56,229 bases of DNA from Acidovorax sp. SRB_14 (GTDB lineage Bacteria > Pseudomonadota > Gammaproteobacteria > Burkholderiales > Burkholderiaceae_C), in assembly GCF_012932145.1 (NCBI RefSeq), contig NZ_MWOK01000020.1:1-56229 (forward strand). Reading direction: 5' to 3'. Below the pieces are notes generated by a model. The model searched no databases and was not told where the DNA came from. It worked only from the letters and a program-made list of their open reading frames with translations. This document shows positions 1 to 8,309 of this stretch, piece by piece. The position numbers and the translations under genes are program-made. Every line of letters begins with the position of its first letter. Within the stretch, counting starts at the first letter, position 1.

Positions 1-1
1 G

Positions 2-751
2 CGCGCACGCGCGGTGCCCGGCGGGGTGGCCCGCCTGGCGCTGGGCCCGGCGCGCGAGAGGCCGCAGGTGTTCACCGGCGCTGGCGTGCCGGTGCTGGTG
101 GTCGGGGACGCCATCGCCTGGACGGCCGTGCTCGGCCTGGCGCTGGCCCAGGCGCCGGGCCACGGCGAGGTCACGGTGCGGACGCCGGGCGAACCCGAGC
201 GCACGCTGGCCTTCGACATCGCTCCGCAGCGCTACGCCGAGCAGCGCCTGACGGTGGCGCCGCGCACGGTGGACCTGTCGCCCGAGGACCAGGCGCGCTA
301 CGAGCGCGAGCGCGACCACCAGGCGCGCGTCATGGCCACGTTCAGCCAGCCGCTGCCCACCCTGCAGGCCATGCAGGTGCCCACGCCGGGGCGGCGCTCG
401 GGCTCGTTCGGGCTGCGCCGCGTGTTCAACGGCCAGGCGCGCAATCCGCACAGCGGCATGGACATTGCCGCGCCCACCGGCACGCCCATCGTGGCGCCGC
501 TGGCCGCGCGGGTGATCGACACGGGCGACTATTTCTTCAACGGCCAGACGGTGTGGCTGGACCACGGCGGCGGTCTGCTGAGCATGGTGTGCCACCTGAG
601 CGCGATCGGCGTGCAGGTGGGCGACGTGCTGCAGGCCGGCCAGCGCCTGGGCGCCGTGGGCGCCACCGGCCGCGTGACCGGGCCGCACCTGCACTGGGGC
701 GTGGTGCTCAACCGCACCATGGTGGACCCGGCGCTGTTCCTGGCGGCCTGA
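2..751 (+). CDS. M23 family metallopeptidase (5' end outside window)
   Basis: Zinc endopeptidase of the LytM/M23 type, expected to cut peptidoglycan cross-links in the periplasm. The frame is open to the first base of the window, so the true start and any signal peptide lie upstream; the first in-window start codon is GTG at 14. Counting from that codon, the C-terminal domain has the zinc motif HSGMD (His146, Asp150), a CHLS motif with His194, and GPHLHWG with His225 and His227. These are the full set of M23 metal and catalytic residues, so the enzyme looks active. The stop is at 749-751, followed by a GC-only hairpin and then the convergent gltS. The N-terminal half resembles the beta-rich region that precedes LytM domains in many proteobacterial exported peptidases. 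Confidence 0.85.
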   Translation, partial: RARAVPGGVARLALGPARERPQVFTGAGVPVLVVGDAIAWTAVLGLALAQAPGHGEVTVRTPGEPERTLAFDIAPQRYAEQRLTVAPRTVDLSPEDQARYERERDHQARVMATFSQPLPTLQAMQVPTPGRRSGSFGLRRVFNGQARNPHSGMDIAAPTGTPIVAPLAARVIDTGDYFFNGQTVWLDHGGGLLSMVCHLSAIGVQVGDVLQAGQRLGAVGATGRVTGPHLHWGVVLNRTMVDPALFLAA

Positions 752-760
752 GCCGGACCG

Positions 761-782
761 GGCGCCGCGCGCCCGCGGCGCC
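761..782. terminator. Perfect hairpin between convergent genes (possible terminator)
   Basis: Inverted repeat GGCGCCGCG / CGCGGCGCC with a 4-nt loop, placed between the stops of the M23 gene and gltS. There is no T-tract on either strand, so it is at best a weak or Rho-assisted terminator, or an mRNA 3'-end stabiliser. Confidence 0.35.
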
Positions 783-1978
783 TACGACAGGTAGTTCATG
801 AAGCCGGTGATGATCACCGCGTTGAAGAAGTCGATGAACAGCGAGCCGACCAGCGGAATCACGAAAAACGCCTTGACCGACGGACCGTGGCTGGTCGTGA
901 AGACCTGCATGTTGGCCATGGCGTTGGGCGTGGCGCCCATGCCGAAGCCGCAGTGCCCCGAGGCCATGACGGCCGCGTCGTAGTCCTTGCCCATGACGCG
1001 GAACGTGACCCAGTAGGCATAGGCGAACATCACCGCCGTCTGCGCCAGCAGGATCACCAGCAGCGGCCCGGCCACGTGCGCCATCTCCCAGAGCTTCATC
1101 GACATCAGCGCCATCGCCAGGAAGAAGGCCAGCGACACATTGCCCACCACCTCGAACTGGCGCATGGGTAGCGGCCATTTGCGCAGGTCGATGGCGTTGC
1201 GCATCAGCGCCGCCACCAGCATCGGGCCCAGGTACGACGGCAGCGTGATGCCCAGGCCCTTGAGCCAGTCCACCAGCAGCGTGCCGACGCCAATGGCCAG
1301 GGTGATGAGGATGGAGGCGTACATCACGGTCTTGTCGGTGGTCTCGCCGGTTTCGGGCGCCGTGGCGATGTGCTCGACCGCGGCAGGGCCCTGGCCCGCC
1401 GGGCCCTGCAGGCGGTAACGCCGCACCAGCAGCGAGCCGAGCGGCCCGCCCACCACGCAGCCGGCGACCAGGCCGTAGGTGGCGGCGGCAATGGCCACGG
1501 GCAGGGCACCGGCCGCGCCGGCCTGCTCCAGCAAGGGGCCGAAGGCCGCCGACGTGCCGACGCCGCCGGTGAGCGAGACCGACCCCGCGGCCACGCCGAT
1601 CAGCGGGTGCAGGCCCAGCGCGCTGGCCAGCGCCGCGCCGAGCGTGTTCTGGATCAGCACCAGGCCGATGGCCGCGAGCAGAAACACCGCCACGGCCACG
1701 CCGCCTTTTTTGAGCAGCTCGAAGCTGGCCGAAAAGCCGATGGTGGTGAAGAACACCATCATCAGGAAGGCGCGCATGTTGTCGTAGAACTCGAAGGTGA
1801 AGCTGCCGCTCTCGTGGCCGACCAGCGCGATCAGCGAAAACAGCAGGCCGCCGATCACGGGGCCGGGAATGAAATAGCGGGTCAGCACGCTGACGTGTTT
1901 TTTGATGAATTCGCCCACCACCAACAGGACGGCGGCAATGCCGACGGTCTGGGCGATATCGAGCTGGAACGTGATCAC
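782..1978 (-). CDS. gltS: Sodium/glutamate symporter GltS
   Basis: Inner-membrane Na+-coupled glutamate carrier of the ESS family; 398 residues, the usual family length. The protein is hydrophobic throughout with about ten to twelve membrane segments. The N-terminal part (GPVIGGLLFSLIAL) and the family-typical glycine-rich re-entrant region (SLTGGVGTSAAFGP), with a second copy nearer the C terminus (ASGHCGFGMGATPNAMANMQ), are visible. The start is GTG at 1976-1978, with AAGGA about 8 nt upstream on the minus strand. It is divergent from the small lipoprotein gene at 2184. A copy of the dispersed two-hairpin element lies about 65 bp upstream of the start, within the likely promoter region. Confidence 0.9.
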   Translation of the reverse strand: MITFQLDIAQTVGIAAVLLVVGEFIKKHVSVLTRYFIPGPVIGGLLFSLIALVGHESGSFTFEFYDNMRAFLMMVFFTTIGFSASFELLKKGGVAVAVFLLAAIGLVLIQNTLGAALASALGLHPLIGVAAGSVSLTGGVGTSAAFGPLLEQAGAAGALPVAIAAATYGLVAGCVVGGPLGSLLVRRYRLQGPAGQGPAAVEHIATAPETGETTDKTVMYASILITLAIGVGTLLVDWLKGLGITLPSYLGPMLVAALMRNAIDLRKWPLPMRQFEVVGNVSLAFFLAMALMSMKLWEMAHVAGPLLVILLAQTAVMFAYAYWVTFRVMGKDYDAAVMASGHCGFGMGATPNAMANMQVFTTSHGPSVKAFFVIPLVGSLFIDFFNAVIITGFMNYLS

Positions 1979-2042
1979 AGAGGGAGTCCTTGGGTACGGG
2001 CCGGTCGCGTTGCGTCCGGAAAGAGGGGGAGTTGTGCTATCG

Positions 2043-2089
2043 AAAAGATAGCTATCGGCACATATGTAACAAGGGTTACATGCCGATTC
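2043..2089 (-). repeat. Dispersed two-hairpin element, copy 1
   Basis: Read on the minus strand it begins GAATCGGC and ends GATAGCTAT, matching the end boxes of the other copies. The internal stem has a different sequence (GTAAC/GTTAC in place of AGCGCTT/AAGCGCT) but still pairs, and the distal GCTATC/GATAGC hairpin is intact. It lies in the gltS/lipoprotein intergenic region. Confidence 0.55.
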
Positions 2090-2183
2090 AAGCCCGCGAA
2101 TTTACCACGCCGCCCCGGGGCGCCCGCGCGGGCGCCCAGGCGGCACAATCGGTGCCTTCTCCACATTGCCCCCGCTCCCCACC

Positions 2184-2369
2184 ATGCGCTCTGCCCTTTT
2201 TGCCTTGCTCGTTTGCGCCCTTTGCAGCGGCTGCGCCGTGGTGGCCGTGGCCGATGCGGCGGTGACGGTGGTGGCAACGACCGTGAAGGTCGGCGCCGCC
2301 GTGGTGGGCACGGCGGTGGACGTGGGCGCGGCGGGCGTGCGCGCCTTGGCGGGCAGCGGCGACGAATGA
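2184..2369 (+). CDS. Small predicted lipoprotein
   Basis: A 61-residue protein of unknown function. The ATG at 2184 is chosen over an in-frame TTG 18 bp upstream because it places an ideal lipoprotein signal at the N terminus: Arg2, a hydrophobic stretch, then a lipobox LCSGC with the modifiable Cys near residue 16. The mature part is only about 45 residues, made almost wholly of Ala, Val, Gly and Thr, followed by an acidic end. Such Ala/Val-rich mini-lipoproteins occur in beta- and gammaproteobacteria without assigned roles. It converges with the DUF2242 lipoprotein gene, whose stop is 4 bp away, so their transcripts may overlap. Confidence 0.7.
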   Translation: MRSALFALLVCALCSGCAVVAVADAAVTVVATTVKVGAAVVGTAVDVGAAGVRALAGSGDE

Positions 2370-2373
2370 GCGC

Positions 2374-2973
2374 TCAGTCGGGCAGCTGCGCCGCGTCGGT
2401 CGCGAGATACCCCTTGACCAGGTCGAAGAAGCTTTCATAGAAGCTGCCCGACGCGATGGTCTCGCTGCCCACCTTGACCAGCGACTCGCCCCCACCCGAC
2501 ATGAAGGGCAGCGAGACCGAACCGACGCCGCCGACGCCCAGGCTGGCGGAGTTGTTGCTCTTCTTGAGCGTGTAGCTCTCTTGCAGCGCGGTGACAAAGC
2601 CCAGGCTGATCTTGCCGTCGGCGCTGTCGGGCACGCAGACCACGCGGATCACCATCTGCAGGTGCGACTCGGCCGCGGGCTGGAAGTTTTTCTGGCCCTC
2701 CACCAGTTCGGCCTTGGCGGTGCCGACGATGTAGCCCTGGCTGAGCAGGGCGCGCCGCGCGGCCTCGCAGGTCTGCGCCGGGGTGGCGTCGAACAGGCGC
2801 GAATAGGTGGTGCCGGAGCCGAAGTCTTCTTGCGGCGCAAAGCGCTTGGCCTCCGTGCCGCAGCCCGCGAGCAGGGCCGACAGGCAGGCCGCGCCCGCCC
2901 AGGCGGCGCGCCGCAGCCGCCGCGGCCCTGCGGCTGGAACGGGGGCGCACTCGCGCGTGTGGGACAGACTCAA
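2374..2973 (-). CDS. DUF2242-family lipoprotein
   Basis: A 199-residue predicted outer-membrane or periplasmic lipoprotein of the DUF2242 family, function unknown. The start proposed is TTG at 2971-2973. It has a full AAGGAG Shine-Dalgarno 9 nt upstream and gives a short charged N region, a hydrophobic segment and the lipobox LLAGC. The frame stays open about 160 bp further upstream, but that stretch contains a copy of the dispersed two-hairpin element and is probably not translated. The mature domain contains two conserved-looking Cys (TCEAARRA and VVCVPD) that may pair, and a Gly/Ser-rich segment near residues 155-175. It is separated by about 185 bp from the membrane protein gene upstream. 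Confidence 0.75.
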   Translation of the reverse strand: MSLSHTRECAPVPAAGPRRLRRAAWAGAACLSALLAGCGTEAKRFAPQEDFGSGTTYSRLFDATPAQTCEAARRALLSQGYIVGTAKAELVEGQKNFQPAAESHLQMVIRVVCVPDSADGKISLGFVTALQESYTLKKSNNSASLGVGGVGSVSLPFMSGGGESLVKVGSETIASGSFYESFFDLVKGYLATDAAQLPD

Positions 2974-3085
2974 AACCTGGCACTCCTTGGGGCGTGTTCT
3001 TGCGGGCGACCGGGCCGCGGGGCGCGCGGGGGCAAGCGCCTGGCGGCCGGTTCCGGTGATTTTAAAAGGCCACCGTGCACTTCGC

Positions 3086-3132
3086 TTTTCATAGCTGCTT
3101 GCGCTTGCCCTGCAAGCGTTTGCGGCCGATTT
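3086..3132 (-). repeat. Dispersed two-hairpin element, copy 2
   Basis: Read on the minus strand it starts AAATCGGCC, has the internal inverted repeat ACGCTTG / CAAGCGC and ends AGCTATGAAAA. It sits between the DUF2242 gene and the next minus-strand gene. Confidence 0.75.
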
Positions 3133-3158
3133 CACTGAAACTCAATCCACCACACGCC

Positions 3159-3764
3159 TCAGCGCCCGACCAATGCGCCATACGCCTTGCGCGTGGCCGG
3201 CGACACCGCGGCGAGCAGCTGGTCGTGCGAGGTCTGGTGGCGCGCGAGCATGCGCGCCGACGCCACCGTCTTCGACTTGCAGAACCAGTGGCAGCTGTGC
3301 TGCATCAGGAACAGCTCGGCCGACATCGTGAAGGCCTTGTCGCGCAGGCTGCGACCGGCCTCGTTGCGCGCGGCCGCCTCGATGCCCTGCGCATGGATCT
3401 GCAGCGCCTGGCGCAGGTCGAACGTGGCCGCGGGCAGCAGCCGGTCGGCATAGGGCAGCGCGATCGGCAGCTTGCTCACGCGCGTCTCCTCTGCATCGAC
3501 GCGGGCGAAGTCCGCGGCGAAACGCTTGAACTGCTCGCACAGCGCCACCTCGGTGCCGGCCAGCAGGTTCCAGACCTGCTCGCGGCGCCCGGCATCGCTC
3601 TCGCCCAGCGCGCGCAGGTAGCCCTGGGTCAGGTTCTCCATGAGCTTCTCGATCTGGAACTGCGCCAGGTGGCTGCCCAGCAGCGCAATGCGCCGCGCCT
3701 GGTAGCGCGACTTGAGCAGGTGGGCGCCGAAGGCGATCAGCGCCGCCAGGATCAGGACGTCCAT
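3159..3764 (-). CDS. Conserved hypothetical protein with N-terminal membrane anchor
   Basis: A 201-residue protein I do not recognise by name. It begins with one hydrophobic segment (residues 2-16, VLILAALIAFGAHLL), followed by a soluble, helix-rich, charged domain of about 180 residues, which suggests an inner-membrane-anchored cytoplasmic or periplasmic domain. A small cluster of aromatic residues and two Cys (HSCHWFCKSK) lies near residue 160. The start ATG is 7 nt past the ddh stop, so the two are almost certainly co-transcribed and perhaps translationally coupled; that is the only clue to function. Confidence 0.7.
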   Translation of the reverse strand: MDVLILAALIAFGAHLLKSRYQARRIALLGSHLAQFQIEKLMENLTQGYLRALGESDAGRREQVWNLLAGTEVALCEQFKRFAADFARVDAEETRVSKLPIALPYADRLLPAATFDLRQALQIHAQGIEAAARNEAGRSLRDKAFTMSAELFLMQHSCHWFCKSKTVASARMLARHQTSHDQLLAAVSPATRKAYGALVGR

Positions 3765-3771
3765 GGGCCTT

Positions 3772-4758
3772 CTACAGCAGCTCTGCGCGCAGCTGCTCGG
3801 CGCTCTTGGGCGAGAGCAGGCCGGGCGGCACGTCGAACACGGTCTTGGCGCCGTGCTGGCCCATCTGCGCCATGCGGTGCACGGCGCGCGCATAGGCCAC
3901 GAGCACGCTGGCCGTGAACTCGGGGTTGCTGCCCAGCGTGAGGCCGTACTCGATCACCTGCGTGGCCTCGGCCGTGGTGTTGCCGCTGCGGATCACGAAG
4001 CCGCCATGGGGCATCGCGCCGTGGTCGCGCTGCAGGACCTCGGCGCTGATGAAGTGCACGCTGGTGTCGTACTCGTCGAAGTAGTGCGGCATGGTGACGA
4101 TGGCCTCGCGCACGGCGGCCGCGTCGGCGCCGTCCTGCAGCACGACGAAGCATTCGCGCGTGTGCTTCTGGCGCGTGGACAGCTGGGGGCGCGTGCCGCT
4201 GCGCACCTGCTCGACGGCCGCGGGCACGGGCAGCGTGTACTGCACGCCGCCGGCCACGCCGGGCACGCGGCGGATGGCGTCGGAGTGGCCCTGGCTCAGG
4301 CCCTTGCCCCAGAAGGTGTAGGTGGCGCCGTCGGGCAGCAGGGCCTCGCCCATCACGCGGTTGATCGAGAACATGCCCGGGTCCCAGCCGGCCGAGATCA
4401 GCGCAGTCTTGCGGTTGGCCAGCGCCGGCGCGTTGACGGCAGCGAAGTGCTCGGGAATGCGCGCATGGGTGTCGAAGCTGTCCACGGTGTGGAACAGCGC
4501 GGCCAACTCGGGGCCCTGGCGCGGCAGGTCTTCCTTGGAGCCGCCGCACAGGATCAGTACGTCGATGGCGTCCTGGTGCTGCGCCAGCGCGTCCATCGGG
4601 AACACCGGCGCGCCCGCGTGCAGCGGCGTGAGCTGCGCGGGCGCGCGGCGCGTGAAGATGCCCGCGAGGGCCATGTCGGGGTTGCGGGCAATGCTGGCTT
4701 CAACGCCGCGGCCCAGGTTGCCATAGCCGGCGATGCCGATGCGGATGGTGTCGCTCAT
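3772..4758 (-). CDS. ddh: meso-diaminopimelate D-dehydrogenase
   Basis: NADP-dependent enzyme that reductively aminates tetrahydrodipicolinate directly to meso-diaminopimelate, a one-step branch of lysine and peptidoglycan-precursor synthesis that bypasses the succinylase steps. At 328 residues it matches the family length of about 320-330. An N-terminal Rossmann motif GYGNLGRG (residues 10-17) and family-typical segments such as SAGWDPGMFSINR, WGKGLSQGHSDA and GGFVIRSGNT are present. The ATG at 4758 has AGGAC about 8 nt upstream; a longer open frame further upstream merely shadows the EamA gene. It lies in a minus-strand cluster EamA-ddh-hypothetical. The family is patchily distributed and often transferred, so this copy may coexist with a dap pathway elsewhere. 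Confidence 0.88.
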   Translation of the reverse strand: MSDTIRIGIAGYGNLGRGVEASIARNPDMALAGIFTRRAPAQLTPLHAGAPVFPMDALAQHQDAIDVLILCGGSKEDLPRQGPELAALFHTVDSFDTHARIPEHFAAVNAPALANRKTALISAGWDPGMFSINRVMGEALLPDGATYTFWGKGLSQGHSDAIRRVPGVAGGVQYTLPVPAAVEQVRSGTRPQLSTRQKHTRECFVVLQDGADAAAVREAIVTMPHYFDEYDTSVHFISAEVLQRDHGAMPHGGFVIRSGNTTAEATQVIEYGLTLGSNPEFTASVLVAYARAVHRMAQMGQHGAKTVFDVPPGLLSPKSAEQLRAELL

Positions 4759-4805
4759 AGTGTCGTCCTGTGGTGCTGAAAGAAAAAACAAGAAATGTGC
4801 CCGAT

Positions 4806-5699
4806 TCAGGCGGGGGAACGGGCGCGGCGCTCGGGCGCCAGCTGGCGCGCGCCGTCGAGCACGAGCACGCCGACGGCGGCAAACACCAGGCCATAGGTGG
4901 GCCACTGGCCCGGTGCCACGCTCTCGCCCAGCAGCAGTGCGACCAGCACCAGCAGCACGGGCTCGACGTAGGAGAGCAGGCCGAACAGCCCCATCGGCAG
5001 CCAGCGGCTCGCGGCCATGTACAGCGCGAGCGCCACGGCGCTCACGGCGCCGAGCAGCGGCAGCAGCGCGAGCAGCACCGGGTGCCCGGACACCAGCGGC
5101 AGGCTCGACGGCGCGCGCAGCATGAACCACAGCGCCGCGGGCACCAGCAGTGCCATGTCGAGCCAGTGGCCGCCCAGGTGGTCCGAGCCCAGGCGCCGGC
5201 GCAGCACGAAATAGACGGGGTAGCCGAGCGCGACGACCCCGGTCTCCCACGACATGCCGCCGGCGCGCACCAGCTCGTGCGCCACGCCCGCGGCGGCCAG
5301 CGCCGTGGCCAGCTTGTGCGCGGCCGACAGGCGCTCGCCAAAGCACACGCGCCCGGTCAGCACCATCACCAGCGGCAGCAGGAAGTAGCCCAGCGACACC
5401 GGCAGCGCGCGCCCGTGCAGCGGCGCCCACATGAACAGCCACAGCTGCACGCCCAGCATGGCGGAGCTGGCCAGCAGCAGCAGCGCCGTGCGCGGCGCCT
5501 GGCGCGCGCGCAGCCACAGCGCCCAGACGTTCCTGCCGTCGCCGCGCCAGAGCAGGAAGGCGGTGGTGAAGGGCAGCGTGAGCAGCACGCGCCAGCCAAA
5601 GATCTGCTCGCCATCGAGCGGCGCCAGCAGCGGCGAGAGGTAGTAGATGGCGCCAAACAGGACCGAAGCCAGCACGGACGCAACGATGCCCTTGATCAC
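4806..5699 (-). CDS. EamA/RarD-like drug-metabolite transporter
   Basis: Inner-membrane permease of the drug/metabolite transporter superfamily, with about ten membrane helices in 297 residues and two EamA repeats. The N-terminal KGIVASVLASVLFGAIYYLS and the following LLAPLDGEQIFGWR segment are typical of RarD-like members. The substrate is unknown; small amino-acid-like solutes are common in this family. GTG at 5699 is chosen because it begins right at the first helix; an in-frame TTG 60 bp upstream is possible. It is 47 bp upstream of ddh on the same strand, so the two may be co-transcribed and could serve amino-acid homeostasis, which is inference. Confidence 0.82.
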   Translation of the reverse strand: MIKGIVASVLASVLFGAIYYLSPLLAPLDGEQIFGWRVLLTLPFTTAFLLWRGDGRNVWALWLRARQAPRTALLLLASSAMLGVQLWLFMWAPLHGRALPVSLGYFLLPLVMVLTGRVCFGERLSAAHKLATALAAAGVAHELVRAGGMSWETGVVALGYPVYFVLRRRLGSDHLGGHWLDMALLVPAALWFMLRAPSSLPLVSGHPVLLALLPLLGAVSAVALALYMAASRWLPMGLFGLLSYVEPVLLVLVALLLGESVAPGQWPTYGLVFAAVGVLVLDGARQLAPERRARSPA

Positions 5700-5823
5700 A
5701 GAGAACTGGCTTTCAGCAAAGCGGTGGAAAAGAAAGGGCGCGGCGGGCCCCGGCGGCAACCCGCCATTGTCGGTGATGCGCGCGCGCCCGCCGCGCTGGC
5801 GCGTGGCTTTTCCGCCGCTCTGC

Positions 5824-5930
5824 GGTTATGCCCGCCGAATGTGCAGCACCGTGTGGATAAGCGCGTGCACAAGCCCCGCACACCGCGCCGGCACTGGGTT
5901 TGCGCGGCCTGCCTTAAAAGGAGGCAACCA
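5824..5930 (+). repeat. DnaA-box pair element, copy 1
   Basis: GGTTAT at 5824-5829 and a perfect DnaA-box-like TGTGGATAA at 5852-5860, with the starts exactly 28 bp apart, followed by ACAAGCC, a GCGCCGGCACTGGG segment and CCTTAAAAGG. The same order and the 28-bp spacing recur at 6122, 18621 and 18756. It lies in the 578-bp gap between the EamA and MFS genes, in which I see no gene. Confidence 0.65.
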
Positions 5931-5983
5931 CCCATCCCTGCGCGGCAGCGCGGTGATCGAGAAAATGGCGCAGCGCAAGAATG

Positions 5984-6036
5984 CTATTAATTAAATAGCA
6001 TACAGCGCTGACTGTGCAAGGGCTGGAGCGCTATTT
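5984..6036 (-). repeat. Dispersed two-hairpin element, copy 3
   Basis: On the minus strand it reads AAATAGCGC ... AGCGCTG, ending in the AGCTAT-like box (TGCTAT). The distal hairpin is ATGCTATT/AATAGCAT (5981-6001). It lies between the two DnaA-box elements of this intergenic region. Confidence 0.6.
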
Positions 6037-6121
6037 CATTGAAATAACCTGAAACCCCCGCGCCGGCAGGCTGCGGCGCTTTGTGGCAGCACGGTGACAG
6101 CGCCAACAACCTAGGGTTTGT

Positions 6122-6224
6122 ACTTATACCCAGCCGCTGTGGGCTGTTCTGTGGAAAACCTTCGGTACAATCCGCCAAACCCGCGCCGGCATTGGGCTGC
6201 AACGCGGTGCCCAATTTTTTGGCA
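6122..6224 (+). repeat. DnaA-box pair element, copy 2 (divergent)
   Basis: ACTTAT at 6122 and TGTGGAAAA at 6150, again 28 bp apart, then GCGCCGGCATTGGG starting 33 bp after the box, the same offset as in copy 1. It also contains GGTACAATCC, a plausible -10 (TACAAT at 6165-6170) for the MFS gene downstream. Confidence 0.5.
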
Positions 6225-6277
6225 TGGCTGCAGGTATAGTCCACGGCCCGCCTCCGGGCGCCGGACCCCTCCCTGTT

Positions 6278-7534
6278 GTGACCTCTCTCGCCGCCGCCCC
6301 CGCCAGCGTCTACCGCCACGCCGGCTTCGTCGCCTTTTTGATCGCCCGCCTGGTGGCCGTGTTCGCCACGCAGGTGCAGGCCGTGGTCGTGGCCTGGCAG
6401 GTCTACGACACCACGCACGATCCGCTCGCGCTGGCCTATGTGGGGCTGGCGCAGTTCATTCCGATGCTGTGCCTGCTGCTGCCGGCCGGCGACCTGATCG
6501 ACCGCTTCGACCGCAAGCGCATCCTGGCCGCCAGCTGGAGCGTGGGCGCGCTGTGCAGCGGCCTGCTGTGGTGGCTGTCGGCCGAGGCCACCGCCGGCGT
6601 GACCGGCATCTATGCGGTGCTGGTGCTGTATGGCTGCACGCGCGCGTTCTCGGGGCCGGCGCTGCAAAGCCTGCTGCCGCAGATCGTGCCGCGCGCGCAG
6701 CTGGCGCCGGCGATTGCCGCCAACAGCATGCTGATGCGCGCGGCCAGCATTGGCGGGCCGTTCCTGGGCGGCGTGCTGTATGCGCTGGGCGGCGGCCGGC
6801 TCACCTATGCGCTGTGCCTGGTCTGCTTTGCGCTGGGCGCGCTGCTGCTGGCGCGCGTGGCGGTGGCGCACGCCGGGCCGCTCGCGCCCACGCAGGGCAG
6901 CATGTGGCAGCGCTTTGGCGCGGGCCTGGTGTTCATGCGCTCGCGGCCGATCATTCTGGGCACCATCTCGCTCGACCTGTTCGCCGTGCTGCTGGGCGGC
7001 GTGGTCGCGCTGCTGCCGATCTACGCGAGCGAGGTGCTGCACGTCGGCCCGGCGGGCCTGGGCGCGCTGCGCAGCGCCATCGCGGTGGGCGAAGTGGGCG
7101 CGGGCCTGTACCTGAGCCTGCGCCCGTTCAACCGCCATGTCGGCCGCACCATGTTCATCGCAGTGGCCATTTTTGGCGCGGCCAACCTGGTGTTCGCGCT
7201 GTCGACGCTGTTCTGGCTGTCGTTTGCGGCGCTGCTGGTGGCCGGCGCGGCCGACATGGTGAGCGTCTACATCCGCGGCGCGCTGGTGCAGTTCTCCACG
7301 CCCGACGCGATGCGCGGGCGCGTCAACGCGGTCAACATGTTGTTCATCGGCTCGTCCAACGAGCTCGGCGAGTTCCGCGCCGGCACCAGCGCCGCCTGGC
7401 TAGGCGCCGTGCCCGCGGCCGTGGTCGGCGGGCTGTGCACACTCGCCGTGGTCGGCGGCTGGGCGCTGCTGTTCAAGTCGCTGCGCACCGTGGACCAATT
7501 CGAGCAGGCGGCCGACGCGCCCGCGCGCAGCTGA
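6278..7534 (+). CDS. MFS transporter (EntS-like)
   Basis: Major facilitator superfamily exporter of about 418 residues with twelve predicted helices. The segment after helix 2 has the MFS motif-A-like DLIDRFDRKRIL, and the overall pattern resembles EntS-type and other DHA3-type exporters; the substrate is unknown. GTG at 6278 is preferred because an in-frame ATG at 6224 precedes a TATAGT box (6235-6240) that could be a -10 element and would add a Pro/Gly-rich tail unlike MFS N termini; the ATG cannot be excluded. The TGA stop overlaps the ATG of truC by one base (TGATG), so the two are probably translationally coupled. Confidence 0.83.
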   Translation: MTSLAAAPASVYRHAGFVAFLIARLVAVFATQVQAVVVAWQVYDTTHDPLALAYVGLAQFIPMLCLLLPAGDLIDRFDRKRILAASWSVGALCSGLLWWLSAEATAGVTGIYAVLVLYGCTRAFSGPALQSLLPQIVPRAQLAPAIAANSMLMRAASIGGPFLGGVLYALGGGRLTYALCLVCFALGALLLARVAVAHAGPLAPTQGSMWQRFGAGLVFMRSRPIILGTISLDLFAVLLGGVVALLPIYASEVLHVGPAGLGALRSAIAVGEVGAGLYLSLRPFNRHVGRTMFIAVAIFGAANLVFALSTLFWLSFAALLVAGAADMVSVYIRGALVQFSTPDAMRGRVNAVNMLFIGSSNELGEFRAGTSAAWLGAVPAAVVGGLCTLAVVGGWALLFKSLRTVDQFEQAADAPARS

Positions 7535-8307
7535 TGGCCCCGCCGCTGCACATTCTCTGGCGCGACGAGCACCTCGTCGCGCTCTACAAACCCGCCGGCT
7601 GGCTGGTGCACCGCACCGGGCTCGACGCGGGCGAGACGCGCTTTGTCGTGCAGACCCTGCGCGACCAGCTGGGCCAGCGCGTGTACCCGGTGCACCGGCT
7701 CGACAAGGGCACCTGCGGCGTGCTGGTGATGGCGCTGCACAGCGAGGCTGCGCGCGCGCTGGCGCAGGCGTTCGAGCAGCAGCGCACGCACAAGCGCTAT
7801 GTGGCGCTGGTGCGCGGCTGGCTGCCCGATGCCGCCGAGGTCGACCACGCGCTGCAGCCCGACGACGCCCCGCAGGGCGCGCCGGCGCAGGACGCGCACA
7901 CGCGCTTTCGCTGCCTGGCGCGGCTGGAGCTGGCCGAGGCGTTCGACGCACGCCACGCCAGCACGCGCGCCTCGCTGGTCGAAGCCGTGCCGAGCACCGG
8001 CCGGCGCCATCAGATCCGCCGCCACCTCAAGCACCTGGCGCATCCGATCCTGGGCGACGCCACACACGGCAAGGGCCCGCTCAACCGCTGGTGGGCCGAG
8101 CGTCTGGGCCGGACGCGGCTGTGGCTGCACGCCCAGGCGATCACGGTGCCGCACCCCATGACGGGGCGTGACCTGGAGCTGGTGTGCGACTGGGCCGCGC
8201 TGCAGGCGAGCGTGCCCGATGCGGCCGACTGGCTGCGCCTGCAGCAGCGGTTTGCGTGGCGCCGCGTGGACGCGGAACCGGCGCCCGCCGCCCTGCCCGG
8301 CGCCTAG
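7534..8307 (+). CDS. truC: tRNA pseudouridine synthase TruC-like
   Basis: RluA/RsuA-fold pseudouridine synthase of 257 residues, the size of TruC, which modifies U65 of certain tRNAs. The catalytic motif HRLDKGTCGVLV contains the essential Asp, and the conserved downstream pieces KRYVALVRGW, GRRHQIRRHLKHLAHPILGD and the C-terminal LWLHAQAI are all present. The TruC assignment follows length and the LHILWRDEHLVALYKPAGWLVH-type N terminus (residues 4 onward); another RluA subfamily is the alternative. The ATG overlaps the MFS stop by one base. It converges with the DHH gene, whose stop is 2 bp away. Confidence 0.85.
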   Translation: MAPPLHILWRDEHLVALYKPAGWLVHRTGLDAGETRFVVQTLRDQLGQRVYPVHRLDKGTCGVLVMALHSEAARALAQAFEQQRTHKRYVALVRGWLPDAAEVDHALQPDDAPQGAPAQDAHTRFRCLARLELAEAFDARHASTRASLVEAVPSTGRRHQIRRHLKHLAHPILGDATHGKGPLNRWWAERLGRTRLWLHAQAITVPHPMTGRDLELVCDWAALQASVPDAADWLRLQQRFAWRRVDAEPAPAALPGA

Positions 8308-8309
8308 GC

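Noticed and set aside
3772-5517. A 581-residue form of diaminopimelate dehydrogenase with a long N-terminal extension
   Set aside because: The extension overlaps the EamA transporter gene out of frame and is Ala/Arg-rich. The internal ATG at 4758 has a ribosome site and gives the standard family length.
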